A DNA stretch of 10,471 nucleotides from positions 1 through 10,471 of the forward strand of contig DALI01000022.1 in the NCBI GenBank assembly GCA_002496725.1, in the 5' to 3' direction. The number at the start of each line of letters is the position of its first letter. Within the stretch, counting starts at the first letter, position 1. This stretch comes from Euryarchaeota archaeon UBA181. Lineage in GTDB: Archaea; Thermoplasmatota; Poseidoniia; Poseidoniales; Thalassarchaeaceae. The notes under the pieces were generated by a model that worked only from the letters and a program-made list of their open reading frames with translations, had not been told where the DNA came from and ran no database searches. Position numbers and translations under genes: made by a program. Positions 1 through 6,775 of the stretch are shown one piece after another.

Positions 1-816
1 CAGTATGACGTTACCAACGAGCAGGGGGAAGCCGAATTCAACTTCACCTACCTTGGAAAGAATGTTCCCTTCTCGGGTGAATGCGGGGAATTAGACACCT
101 TCGGGAATCCCTGGCCCTGTGCGGTGGACGGCCAGTGGAGAGTGACAGTTCACTTCCAAGAGTCTTCCTTCTACCAAGGAGAAGATCTTGAGAACACTCC
201 AATCATACGAATGGACACCAGTCAGCCCGAGGGCCAAGCGAGCTTCTTTAGCGCGCAGGTTACAGTGATTCTTCTGGTAGCACTGTCATTCGCACTACTA
301 ATTGGCGCTATAATGTACAGAAACTACGCTGAGCGTAGAAGAATCGAAATCATCAGGGGAATACTCACTGACTCGTTGATGTCTCTTAAGGCGTCCAATG
401 ATTTCATTCAGACCATCTTCAATTGCTACAAGGACCTAGTTAGATTCTTCAGGAAGAGAGGCGCTATGAAGAAGGTGTATGAGACGACAAGAGAGTTCGA
501 AGATGCACTGAACTCCATGCTTGGAGGAATCGCTCCTCCAGGTGACTTAGACGAATTCTTCGCAATCTTCGAGGAAGCAAGATACTCCAATCACGAAATA
601 GGCGCAGAACAGAGGGACCGTGCCATTTCGACGTTGCAATCTATCATCAACCACATGACGGTTTCCTTGGGAGACAGTGTACTTGTGAGGACCATGGATA
701 CCGAGTCTTCAATGTACAGCTCATTGACACGAGCAGGGGAGTTCATTGACTCCGACGGCCAAGTTAGGCTAGCGGGAGTAGACGAGGACGATGCAGACTC
801 AGGATTCAGGATTTGA
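1..816 (+). CDS. Membrane protein with C-terminal DUF4129-like domain (5' partial)
   Basis: The reading frame is open from the first base, so the start lies upstream of the window; a GTG at 124 is internal and not a convincing start. The visible 271 residues show an extracellular stretch (about 1-80) with two cysteines (C28, C40) that could form a disulfide, then one transmembrane helix (about 84-106), followed by a basic segment (RNYAERRR) that places the C-terminus in the cytoplasm. Residues about 137-215 resemble DUF4129, with the YKDLVRFFRKRGAMKK, ETTREFEDAL and IFEEARYS blocks typical of it. In bacteria and archaea DUF4129 is usually the cytoplasmic tail of transglutaminase-like or Ig-like surface proteins; its role is not known. 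The last 40 residues are acidic. The domain call comes from motif memory, not a profile search. The ribosomal operon begins 107 bases downstream. Confidence 0.75.
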   Translation, partial: QYDVTNEQGEAEFNFTYLGKNVPFSGECGELDTFGNPWPCAVDGQWRVTVHFQESSFYQGEDLENTPIIRMDTSQPEGQASFFSAQVTVILLVALSFALLIGAIMYRNYAERRRIEIIRGILTDSLMSLKASNDFIQTIFNCYKDLVRFFRKRGAMKKVYETTREFEDALNSMLGGIAPPGDLDEFFAIFEEARYSNHEIGAEQRDRAISTLQSIINHMTVSLGDSVLVRTMDTESSMYSSLTRAGEFIDSDGQVRLAGVDEDDADSGFRI

Positions 817-886
817 TTGCTCTGGTGCCGTATTGAGGGTAAATCAGCCTCTCGGTAGGGCCCGTAGCATTCATAACAAGGCCTCA

Positions 887-901
887 GGTGGGGCGCCTAC
901 C
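887..901 (+). promoter_or_regulatory. Small hairpin in the leader of the ribosomal operon
   Basis: GGTGGG and CCTACC pair around a GCG loop (six pairs, one of them G-U), 22 bases before the chosen eL18 start. It could be part of a 5' leader or chance; GC-rich short hairpins are common. No clear TATA box is visible in the 107-base spacer. Confidence 0.25.
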
Positions 902-923
902 CAAGAAACGTCGAGGGAGTCAT

Positions 924-1289
924 ATGAGTAAAAAGAGCAGAAAGACCAACCAGTCCTTAATCGCCCTTATCGGCGATTTAAAGGAGCAGAGCAGGTCCAC
1001 CGGCTCGGCACTATGGCGAGACGTAGCGCTACGACTAGAATCTAGTCGAAGTAATTGGGCTGAACCCAACCTGAGCCGCCTGTCAAGGCATGCTTCGGAC
1101 GAGGACATGGTCCTCGTTCCAGGCAAGCTACTTGGAAGCGGCGACATAGAGGGTCAGCCTAGCGTCGCCGCCTACAGTGTCAGTGCCGGAGCTAGGACCA
1201 AGATCGAAGGCGCAGGAGGACGCGTACTTACAATCAGGGAGCTGATGAAGGAAAATCCTGATGGAAAGGGGGTGAGGATCCTTGGATGA
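924..1289 (+). CDS. rpl18e: Large ribosomal subunit protein eL18
   Basis: This is a structural protein of the archaeal/eukaryotic large ribosomal subunit. The 121 residues fit the usual archaeal length of about 115-120. Recognisable blocks are VPGKLLGSGD (about 65-74), the AAYSVSAGARTKI segment, AGGRVLTIREL (about 97-107) and the NPDGKGVRILG tail. I chose the ATG at 924, which has a Shine-Dalgarno-like GAGGGAG (913-919) four bases before it, over an in-frame upstream start at 888 that would add 12 residues not typical of the family. It is the first gene of an operon with uL13, uS9 and RpoN, and its stop overlaps the start of uL13. Confidence 0.95.
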   Translation: MSKKSRKTNQSLIALIGDLKEQSRSTGSALWRDVALRLESSRSNWAEPNLSRLSRHASDEDMVLVPGKLLGSGDIEGQPSVAAYSVSAGARTKIEGAGGRVLTIRELMKENPDGKGVRILG

Positions 1290-1767
1290 TCAGCAAACAC
1301 TAGTTTACGACGCCAGTGAGAAGATCCTTGGAAGGCTAGCCAGCCACATAGCCTCGCAGATGCTATCTGCCAGAAAGGGCGGAAGCCAGCAGATGGTGAT
1401 AATCCTAAACGCTGAGAAGGCAATTGTTTCCGGCCCCAAGAAGAGAGTTTTCGGTAAGTACAGGGCCAAGTATGAGCTAAATCATGCACGTAAAGGACCA
1501 TTCTTCCCTAGAATGCCAGATCAGATATTCAAGAGAACCGTTAGAGGCATGTTACCTTACCAGAAGAACAGCAGTGGCCGGAATTCTCTAAGGGACCTCA
1601 GGGTAATGATCGGTACCCCCTCCAATCTCAGAGGGGACGAACTACCAGATGGCCACCAATGGGGAGATACTTCAAAGATCGAAAGACCTCTTCCTCTCAA
1701 GTTCGTTAGTCTTGGAGAGATTAGCGAAGCGTTGGGAGTAGACTCAACAAGATGGGGAGCTGAATAA
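1282..1767 (+). CDS. rpl13: Large ribosomal subunit protein uL13
   Basis: uL13 is an early-assembling large-subunit protein. The 161 residues include the N-terminal YDASEKILGRLASHIA block, the VIILNAEKAIVSG block and the HARKGPFFPRMPDQIF then RTVRGMLPYQK core that marks the family. The start is read as TTG at 1282: it places the conserved YDA...LGRLAS at the usual distance from the N-terminus, and GGTGAGG (1271-1277) lies four bases upstream as a ribosome binding site. The ATG at 1286 is in another frame. The start overlaps the last eight bases of eL18 including its stop, suggesting translational coupling. uS9 starts one base after its stop. The non-ATG start is unusual for such a highly expressed gene. 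Confidence 0.94.
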   Translation: MDDQQTLVYDASEKILGRLASHIASQMLSARKGGSQQMVIILNAEKAIVSGPKKRVFGKYRAKYELNHARKGPFFPRMPDQIFKRTVRGMLPYQKNSSGRNSLRDLRVMIGTPSNLRGDELPDGHQWGDTSKIERPLPLKFVSLGEISEALGVDSTRWGAE

Positions 1768-1768
1768 G

Positions 1769-2209
1769 ATGGCTAGGAAGAAGACGAAGAAAATTTCAGT
1801 CAACACTAGCGGTAAGAGGAAAACGGCAGTTGCCAGAGCCACTGTTAGGAAGGGCCAGGGCAGAGTCAGGGTCAATGGCGAACCAATTCACATCATGGGG
1901 CCAAGCCTTGCACAGAGAAAGGCGCTAGAGCCCGTCCAGATCGCCGAGGCCATGAATCGGCTAGGTGATGTAGATGTCCACGTCGATGTCGTTGGAGGGG
2001 GTCAGATGGGACAGGTGGACGCTATCCGTACTGCAATAGCCCGTGGATTAGTCAAGTGGAACGGCGGTGCAGAGGGCGATGATGAGGAACTTAGAGACGA
2101 ATATCTAAGATTTGATAGAAGTCTTCTAGTGAATGACCCCCGACGCAAGGAACCTAAGCATCAGATGGGACGCGGTGCTAGGAAGAAGTGGCAGAAGTCT
2201 TACAGGTAG
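1769..2209 (+). CDS. rps9: Small ribosomal subunit protein uS9
   Basis: uS9 is a small-subunit protein whose C-terminal tail reaches the P-site tRNA. The 146 residues show SGKRKTAVARATVRKGQGRV near the N-terminus, the VDVVGGGQMGQVDAIRTAIARGL core, and the C-terminal RRKEPKHQMGRGARKKWQKSYR region, of which the K-S/R-Y-R ending is the tRNA-contacting tail conserved across life. The ATG at 1769 is one base after the uL13 stop. An acidic insert (about residues 110-117, GAEGDDEE) is slightly longer than in many archaea. It is followed directly by rpoN. Confidence 0.96.
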   Translation: MARKKTKKISVNTSGKRKTAVARATVRKGQGRVRVNGEPIHIMGPSLAQRKALEPVQIAEAMNRLGDVDVHVDVVGGGQMGQVDAIRTAIARGLVKWNGGAEGDDEELRDEYLRFDRSLLVNDPRRKEPKHQMGRGARKKWQKSYR

Positions 2210-2218
2210 GTGAAAAGA

Positions 2219-2425
2219 ATGATTATTCCAGTTAGATGTTGGAGCTGTGGCAAGGTGATTGCCCATGCATATGCAGATTATAGAAAAGCCGTTGAATCAG
2301 GGGAAGAACCCCAGAAGGCCATGGATGACGCTGGTCTTGTGAGGTACTGTTGCAGGAGAATGTTCCTCGGACACGTCGAGCTTATTGACGAGGTCGCGCC
2401 TTTCAGTATACCAAGAGAGAACTGA
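2219..2425 (+). CDS. rpoN: DNA-directed RNA polymerase subunit N (Rpb10 homologue)
   Basis: RpoN is a small zinc-binding subunit of the archaeal RNA polymerase that helps hold the D-L/Rpo3-Rpo11 assembly platform. The 68-residue protein begins MIIPVRCWSCGK and carries the C7-x-x-C10 pair and the adjacent C44-C45 pair (in RYCCRRM) that bind one zinc ion. The length matches the family. A GTG at 2210 is in frame, but ATG at 2219 gives the canonical MIIPVRC start and has AGGTAGGTGA (2204-2213) about five bases upstream, overlapping the uS9 stop. It is the last gene of the visible operon; rpoK, eno and rps2, often found next in archaea, are absent here. Confidence 0.96.
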   Translation: MIIPVRCWSCGKVIAHAYADYRKAVESGEEPQKAMDDAGLVRYCCRRMFLGHVELIDEVAPFSIPREN

Positions 2426-2475
2426 TTGTAGCGACAGGGCTTTGACGTGCAACTTACGCGCACAAATCCCACAAG

Positions 2476-2553
2476 GGGCCTGTAGGTTAGTTTGGCCTAT
2501 ACTTCGCGGCTGGGGGTCGCGCGACCCAGGTTCAAATCCTGGCAGGCCCACCA
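2476..2553 (+). tRNA. tRNA-Pro (anticodon GGG)
   Basis: Hand folding gives a full cloverleaf. The acceptor stem is GGGCCTG (2476-2482) with CAGGCCC (2543-2549); the D arm starts at 2485. The anticodon stem is CGCGG/TCGCG (2505-2509, 2517-2521) with loop CTGGGGG and anticodon GGG at 2512-2514. The T arm is CCAGG-TTCAAAT-CCTGG. The discriminator is A2550 and CCA is encoded at 2551-2553. The variable region is four bases and there is no intron. It reads codon CCC and, by wobble, CCU. The D stem has a G-U and a U-U at its ends, which is tolerable. It lies 50 bases after rpoN on the same strand, so it could be cotranscribed or have its own promoter. Confidence 0.93.
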
Positions 2554-2556
2554 TCT

Positions 2557-2576
2557 CTGTTTTAGACTGTTTTAGA
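2557..2576 (+). terminator. T-rich tandem repeat after tRNA-Pro, likely terminator
   Basis: Two exact, adjacent copies of CTGTTTTAGA (2557-2566 and 2567-2576) start three bases after the tRNA CCA end. Each supplies a run of four T on the coding strand. Archaeal RNA polymerase terminates at short T tracts without a hairpin, so this is a plausible double terminator for the tRNA (and perhaps the ribosomal operon). Confidence 0.5.
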
Positions 2577-2586
2577 ATCATTCTAA
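2572..2586. promoter_or_regulatory. Perfect inverted repeat upstream of ligA
   Basis: TTAGAAT and ATTCTAA form an exact 7-bp dyad around a single C (2579). It sits 48 bases before the ligA start and overlaps the second T-rich repeat. It resembles a dimeric repressor operator, or it may be a small termination hairpin. No regulator is encoded nearby to assign it to. Confidence 0.35.
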
Positions 2587-2634
2587 TGTACAATTGAGAC
2601 GTAGGTTGAAGGCACTAGCCCCCTCTCGAAGAGC

Positions 2635-4746
2635 ATGGCAGAAGACGCTATTGATGAGAGGACAAAAATCCTCAAAATCAATCATCTTGCAGAGCGTCTC
2701 GCATATCACTCCAACCTATACTACAACGAAGCGTCCCCCGAGATAAGCGATTCCGATTATGATTCTATGAGGGATGAACTAGCCGCTCTAGAGCCTCATC
2801 ATCCTCAGCTTTCTAGAGTCGGATCTGACCCCTCTCCAGGATCTGTGAAAGTCGAACACGAGTTCCCAATGAGGAGTCTCGATAAGGCGAACACAGCCGA
2901 ACAGGTATTTCACTTCGTTTCACAAACTACAGCAAGGGGAAGGAGGTTTGTGTGTCAGCCGAAGCTCGATGGCTCTGCACTTTCACTCGAGTATAGAAGA
3001 GGGAGGCTCGTAAGAGCGGCCACAAGGGGAAATGGGACTAGGGGCGAGGACGTTACAGCCAATGTGAGGAGAATTCCAAACATACCAGAGGCATTGTCTT
3101 GGGATGGTGACTGCCATGTCAGGGGAGAGGTTGTAATGCCTCTGAAGATATTCGAACAAAAATACTCAGAAATCGCACCAAATCCGAGAAATCTCGCCGC
3201 GGGGTCACTCAGGCAGAAGAGTATTGATGCAGGCAAAGGCCGAGCAGAGGACCTGGCATTCTTCGCATACGGTGTCGAGTTTCCCACAGGATCTTCAAGA
3301 CACCCTGACAGCCCAAGCCCTCCCGATTTCAAATTAGACTCCGACATAATTTCATGGCTTTCATCTGTAGGGATAGAGGTAGCGGGAAATGAGGTAGTCT
3401 CAGGTTCTGAAGATCAAGACACCTCCGACGAAATAATGAAAATCGCCAAAAGGTGGACAGAGAGCAGAGACTCAGAGCCGTGGGAGTTAGACGGAGTTGT
3501 GATCAAATTAGATCGTCTGGACAAGAGGAAACTATTGGGTATGACCGCGCATCATCCAAGATGGGCATTGGCCTGGAAGTTCGCACCACAGGAAGCAATC
3601 TCCGTTCTAATGGGTGTCGACTGGCAGACCGGGAGGACCGGAAACGTGACCCCCGTCTCCAGAATAGCCCCAGTCGTCGTTTCTGGAGTCACAGTAGAAA
3701 ATACCACTCTCCACAACAAGGGAGAGGTAGAGAGGCTTGGCATGTCTATAGGAGATAGGGTCCGTGTGGTTAGAAGAGGGGATGTTATTCCTAAGATAGT
3801 CGAGGTTTTGGGAAGGGCGACCAAAGAAGATATCGAAGGGAGGCTACACTCCGATGGTACCCCGTTCACACAGGCCCTACCAGATACAGCTGAGATCATA
3901 GCTCCCTCGCAGTGTCCAAGGTGCCACACGCCCCTAATTGAGGAAGGGGCATTCATCAAGTGCGATAACCTGGATTGCCCTTCCAGACTTGAGCGGGCAA
4001 TTCTATACTGGTGTAGAAATATGGAGATGGACGGGATTGGAGAGAAACTCGCGGAGCAACTATGCTCCTCAGGGCTTGTCTCTAGCATTGCCGATCTATA
4101 CAGGCTCAGTGAGAGGAAGAGTGAACTACTCGCATTGGAAAGGATGGCCGAGAAGTCAGCAAATAATATTCTACAGGAGTTAGAGAATGGACGATCAATG
4201 ACCCTCAGTAAATTCATCTCAGCGTTGGGTCTTCCCAGAATAGGGCCCGAGATCGCTACGCTGATTTGCTCTGAAGTCAAGTCGTTGGACGAGCTTATCG
4301 ATATGTCTTCCAACAGAGAATATGCCATTGAGAGGCTGATTAAGATAGAAAGAGTGGGCGAGGTTGTGGCAAACCTCCTACTGGAAGGAATCTCCAAAAG
4401 AAAGGAAACAATCCTCGATCTGTACTCCCAGATAGAGATAGTTGAAGACGAATCAATTTCAGTACAAGGAATATTGGACGGTCAGACATTCTGCATGACC
4501 GGTACCCTAACGAGGCCCAGAAAGGAAATTGCACTCTCTATCAAGTCAGAGGGGGGTAAAGTGGTCTCCTCAGTATCTGGTAGTCTGGACTACTTAGTAT
4601 CCGGAGAGGCCGCAGGATCAAAGAAGGAAAAGGCGGTCAAACTTGGTGTCAAGATTCTTACTGAATCCGATCTAGATGATTTGCTAGAAGGAAGATTGCT
4701 CAGTGAGATGCCCCCAGTAAGGCAGGCGACTCTCGGAGAGTTCTGA
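2635..4746 (+). CDS. ligA: NAD+-dependent DNA ligase
   Basis: It seals 3'-OH/5'-phosphate nicks using NAD+, acting in replication and repair. All LigA domains are present in 703 residues (bacterial enzymes are about 670). Domain Ia has the NMN-binding LYYNEASPEISDSDYD segment (about 28-43). The adenylation domain has the nucleophile K110 in KLDG, RGE at 163-165, PRNLAAGSLRQ (184-194), DGVVIK (286-291) and WALAWKF (310-316). The OB fold follows, then a zinc finger with C427, C430, C443 and C448, helix-hairpin-helix repeats (about 460-590) and a BRCT domain (about 612-690). The last seven residues, QATLGEF, look like a PCNA-interacting peptide. ATG 2635 gives a normal N-terminus; no strong ribosome binding site is visible. 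Most archaea use an ATP-dependent ligase, so this gene is probably an ancient transfer from bacteria (inference). Confidence 0.97.
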   Translation: MAEDAIDERTKILKINHLAERLAYHSNLYYNEASPEISDSDYDSMRDELAALEPHHPQLSRVGSDPSPGSVKVEHEFPMRSLDKANTAEQVFHFVSQTTARGRRFVCQPKLDGSALSLEYRRGRLVRAATRGNGTRGEDVTANVRRIPNIPEALSWDGDCHVRGEVVMPLKIFEQKYSEIAPNPRNLAAGSLRQKSIDAGKGRAEDLAFFAYGVEFPTGSSRHPDSPSPPDFKLDSDIISWLSSVGIEVAGNEVVSGSEDQDTSDEIMKIAKRWTESRDSEPWELDGVVIKLDRLDKRKLLGMTAHHPRWALAWKFAPQEAISVLMGVDWQTGRTGNVTPVSRIAPVVVSGVTVENTTLHNKGEVERLGMSIGDRVRVVRRGDVIPKIVEVLGRATKEDIEGRLHSDGTPFTQALPDTAEIIAPSQCPRCHTPLIEEGAFIKCDNLDCPSRLERAILYWCRNMEMDGIGEKLAEQLCSSGLVSSIADLYRLSERKSELLALERMAEKSANNILQELENGRSMTLSKFISALGLPRIGPEIATLICSEVKSLDELIDMSSNREYAIERLIKIERVGEVVANLLLEGISKRKETILDLYSQIEIVEDESISVQGILDGQTFCMTGTLTRPRKEIALSIKSEGGKVVSSVSGSLDYLVSGEAAGSKKEKAVKLGVKILTESDLDDLLEGRLLSEMPPVRQATLGEF

Positions 4747-5550
4747 CTACCCATACATGGTGCTAGGGGCACTCACAACATCCGACTCAGCGTTTAGATG
4801 TAAGGCCATCATCTCCCTAATCTGGCCCTCAATCCTCTGAGCCTCTTCCAGAAGTGGATCAGGATCGAGCTTCACTGCAGGTAGAAGACCATCCAGGCAC
4901 TCGATTATCCGTGCAGCGGCTCTAGCATCTGGGACTCCCCCTCCACTGAACTCACCTCCAGACTCTGCTATTATGGCCAATGAATCCATCTTCCTCCTTC
5001 TGCTCTCTCCAAGCATTACACCAGTCATACCGCCTACAACTCCCTGCTTCAGAAGATTCGCACCTATCTCTCCCAGAATTTCTCTCGACTTCTCGGTCGA
5101 CCCTATGCCAACCACTGTATCAGGACTCTTGTCCTCATCAAATATTGAATGCTTCTGGCCTTCTCCCTGTGCATATGAATCAATCATAATTGCCATACCA
5201 GCCCCCGATTCAGACATCCAATCCAGAATCTCACTCGCAATAGGGAGCTTCAACTCCGGAGAGATTTGAATCTCTGATGCAATAAGTACCACCTTGTCGC
5301 ACTTTTCCACGTTACATATCGGTACTCCGCTGTATAGCCTCATGGGAGGAAGCGGACTGCCATCCTGGACTAGACATACGGGAGGTAAACCAGAGTGTCT
5401 GATTCCCCCAACAAGCTCCAGTCCGAGCTTATCGACGAGGAAATGTGCCACTATACTACTCACAAAACCCTCAGACGGAAAACAACTGATCACTAGAGCC
5501 TCATTAAACTCCGAATCATCCTCAACATCAATCACAGGCCTCTCGCTCAT
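4747..5550 (-). CDS. PAC2-family proteasome assembly chaperone-like protein
   Basis: The PAC2 family includes the eukaryotic 20S proteasome assembly chaperones and archaeal PbaA/PbaB. The 267 residues show an N-terminal ALVISCFPSEGFVSSIVAHFLVD block (about 18-40), the IRHSGLPPVCLVQDG strand (50-64), KVVLIASEIQISPEL (86-100), a glycine-rich VVGGMTGVMLGESRRR (171-186) and PDARAAARIIECLDGLL (207-223). The extreme C-terminus is T-M-Y-G, which fits the hydrophobic-Tyr-any (HbYX) motif used by proteasome activators and some archaeal PAC2 proteins to dock on the 20S alpha ring. I chose ATG 5550; a TTG at 5568 would add six residues. Its stop directly abuts the ligA stop. No proteasome subunit is encoded in the window, so the role rests on family and tail. 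Confidence 0.85.
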   Translation of the reverse strand: MSERPVIDVEDDSEFNEALVISCFPSEGFVSSIVAHFLVDKLGLELVGGIRHSGLPPVCLVQDGSPLPPMRLYSGVPICNVEKCDKVVLIASEIQISPELKLPIASEILDWMSESGAGMAIMIDSYAQGEGQKHSIFDEDKSPDTVVGIGSTEKSREILGEIGANLLKQGVVGGMTGVMLGESRRRKMDSLAIIAESGGEFSGGGVPDARAAARIIECLDGLLPAVKLDPDPLLEEAQRIEGQIREMMALHLNAESDVVSAPSTMYG

Positions 5551-5574
5551 GACTGCCGATGAACGCAAGTGCTT

Positions 5575-5585
5575 CTAACAGTTAG
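5575..5585. promoter_or_regulatory. Small dyad in the divergent spacer between the PAC2 gene and the nuclease gene
   Basis: CTAAC and GTTAG form an exact 5-bp inverted repeat around one A. It lies in the 73-base spacer between two divergent starts (5550 minus, 5624 plus), where both promoters must be. A second, weaker pairing of CTCGG (5590-5594) with CCGAG (5611-5615) would cover part of the nuclease ribosome binding site. Both are short enough to be chance. Confidence 0.25.
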
Positions 5586-5623
5586 CCCACTCGGAATCAC
5601 TGTAGCGTACCCGAGGAGTCACT

Positions 5624-6775
5624 ATGGAAGCCGGATTTGTAGCGCACCAGCTATCTCCCTCTTCATGGAGTAGATACGAAGACTGCCCTCGAAAGTATTG
5701 GCTTTCCAGACAGAAGCTCCCTAGAAAGGCAAGTATGCCAGCCTCTATGGGGACGGCCGTGCATAATTCTGTTGAGGATTTGTGCAATCTTGAAATTAAG
5801 GGGAGGGATGCAGAGGAAGTAGGATGGCTACCTTCCACAGCAAAGGCCATTCTAGATAGGCACTGGCAGATCGAGAAAGGCATTTTTCTCGAAACGCCAA
5901 GACACCCCCGATGGAAAGATGAGATGATAACAAAGGCCCACGATGGTTTGGTAGGCGCGTTGAATATTCTTTTCTCAAAGACAGGTCTAGACAAGACCAG
6001 TTTTTCCAATGTCACGATTGGGATGTGGGACAAGGTCCAGTCTATCGTTCTAGCCAATGAGGGAACCCTAGTCTCAGAATGTGGCCGATTAATGGGCAGA
6101 TTGGATTTGTTAGTGGCCGATATAGATGACAATGGGAACTCAAGGGGTTGGATAGTAGCCGATTTGAAGACGGGAAAGCCCCCAAAGGTCAGCTTGAATG
6201 AGAAGGTCAGCAGACAACTCCGTTTCTACAGGGACCTGCTTAAGCAAAACAACCCAGATCACCCCCCACTTCACGCAGAGGGATGGTACTCATCGAACCA
6301 GACTATACACAGAGCAGAAGGCCCATCGGTTCTCGAAGATGCATTCAAGGCATGGGAGGGAATGATGTACAGCGATACTCCATTCGAGGGAACGCCGGGT
6401 TCTATGGCTTGCGGATTCTGCGAGTGGAAGGCGTGGTGCCCAACTTGGTGGGCGGCTAGAAGGGACGGAAACCTATCACCTGGAAGTATTTTCAGGGACG
6501 AGGTAGTGAATATAATCAGATTCGATAGTGAATCAGGAGCTACCCTGTTCGAGAGAGCCCCTCCCATCGGAAATGATGGAGAGGTAGGACGATCAGAGAA
6601 TAAATTTGGGGCCCTATTACGAGATCAAGCGCTTTCTCAGATGAGGGATCTAGTGGACTCAGGGCACCAAGGACCAGTCTATCTAGGAAGTGCGAAAGCC
6701 AATGGAAAGGTAATGCACCTCGGCGACTGGTCCGAGATTTTACCCTGGAGCCCGATTAACAAATCCCTAATCTAG
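5624..6775 (+). CDS. PD-(D/E)XK nuclease with Fe-S cluster signature, RecB/Cas4-like
   Basis: This is a predicted single-strand-directed DNA exonuclease or flap-type nuclease of the AddB/Cas4/Dna2 group. In 383 residues the nuclease core shows H47 in GTAVHNSVE, D161 in GRLDLLVAD, D180-x-K182 in VADLKTGK, and the RecB-type Q198-L-R-F-Y202 motif. Four cysteines are spaced as in the Fe-S nucleases: C21 (EDCPRKYW) and C263, C266, C272 (CGFCEWKAWC). Residues about 285-383 form an extra C-terminal region with no motif I recognise. ATG 5624 has GAGGAG (5613-5618) five bases upstream. The last nine bases overlap the convergent exonuclease gene. It has no helicase domain and no cas1/cas2 neighbour, so a stand-alone repair nuclease is more likely than a CRISPR Cas4. 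Confidence 0.87.
   Translation: MEAGFVAHQLSPSSWSRYEDCPRKYWLSRQKLPRKASMPASMGTAVHNSVEDLCNLEIKGRDAEEVGWLPSTAKAILDRHWQIEKGIFLETPRHPRWKDEMITKAHDGLVGALNILFSKTGLDKTSFSNVTIGMWDKVQSIVLANEGTLVSECGRLMGRLDLLVADIDDNGNSRGWIVADLKTGKPPKVSLNEKVSRQLRFYRDLLKQNNPDHPPLHAEGWYSSNQTIHRAEGPSVLEDAFKAWEGMMYSDTPFEGTPGSMACGFCEWKAWCPTWWAARRDGNLSPGSIFRDEVVNIIRFDSESGATLFERAPPIGNDGEVGRSENKFGALLRDQALSQMRDLVDSGHQGPVYLGSAKANGKVMHLGDWSEILPWSPINKSLI

Noticed and set aside
3552..4397. 281-codon open frame on the minus strand inside ligA
   Set aside because: It lies fully within ligA, whose domains and catalytic motifs are complete; the translation is serine- and leucine-rich with no recognisable motif, as expected from antisense of a coding region.
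5575..6132. 185-codon minus-strand open frame over the PD-(D/E)XK nuclease
   Set aside because: It covers the nuclease N-terminus with clear motifs on the plus strand; no family-like sequence or ribosome binding site is seen on the minus strand.
5624..6775. CRISPR-associated Cas4
   Set aside because: The motifs fit the wider Fe-S nuclease group, but no cas1, cas2 or other cas gene and no repeat array is present, and the protein is longer than typical Cas4.
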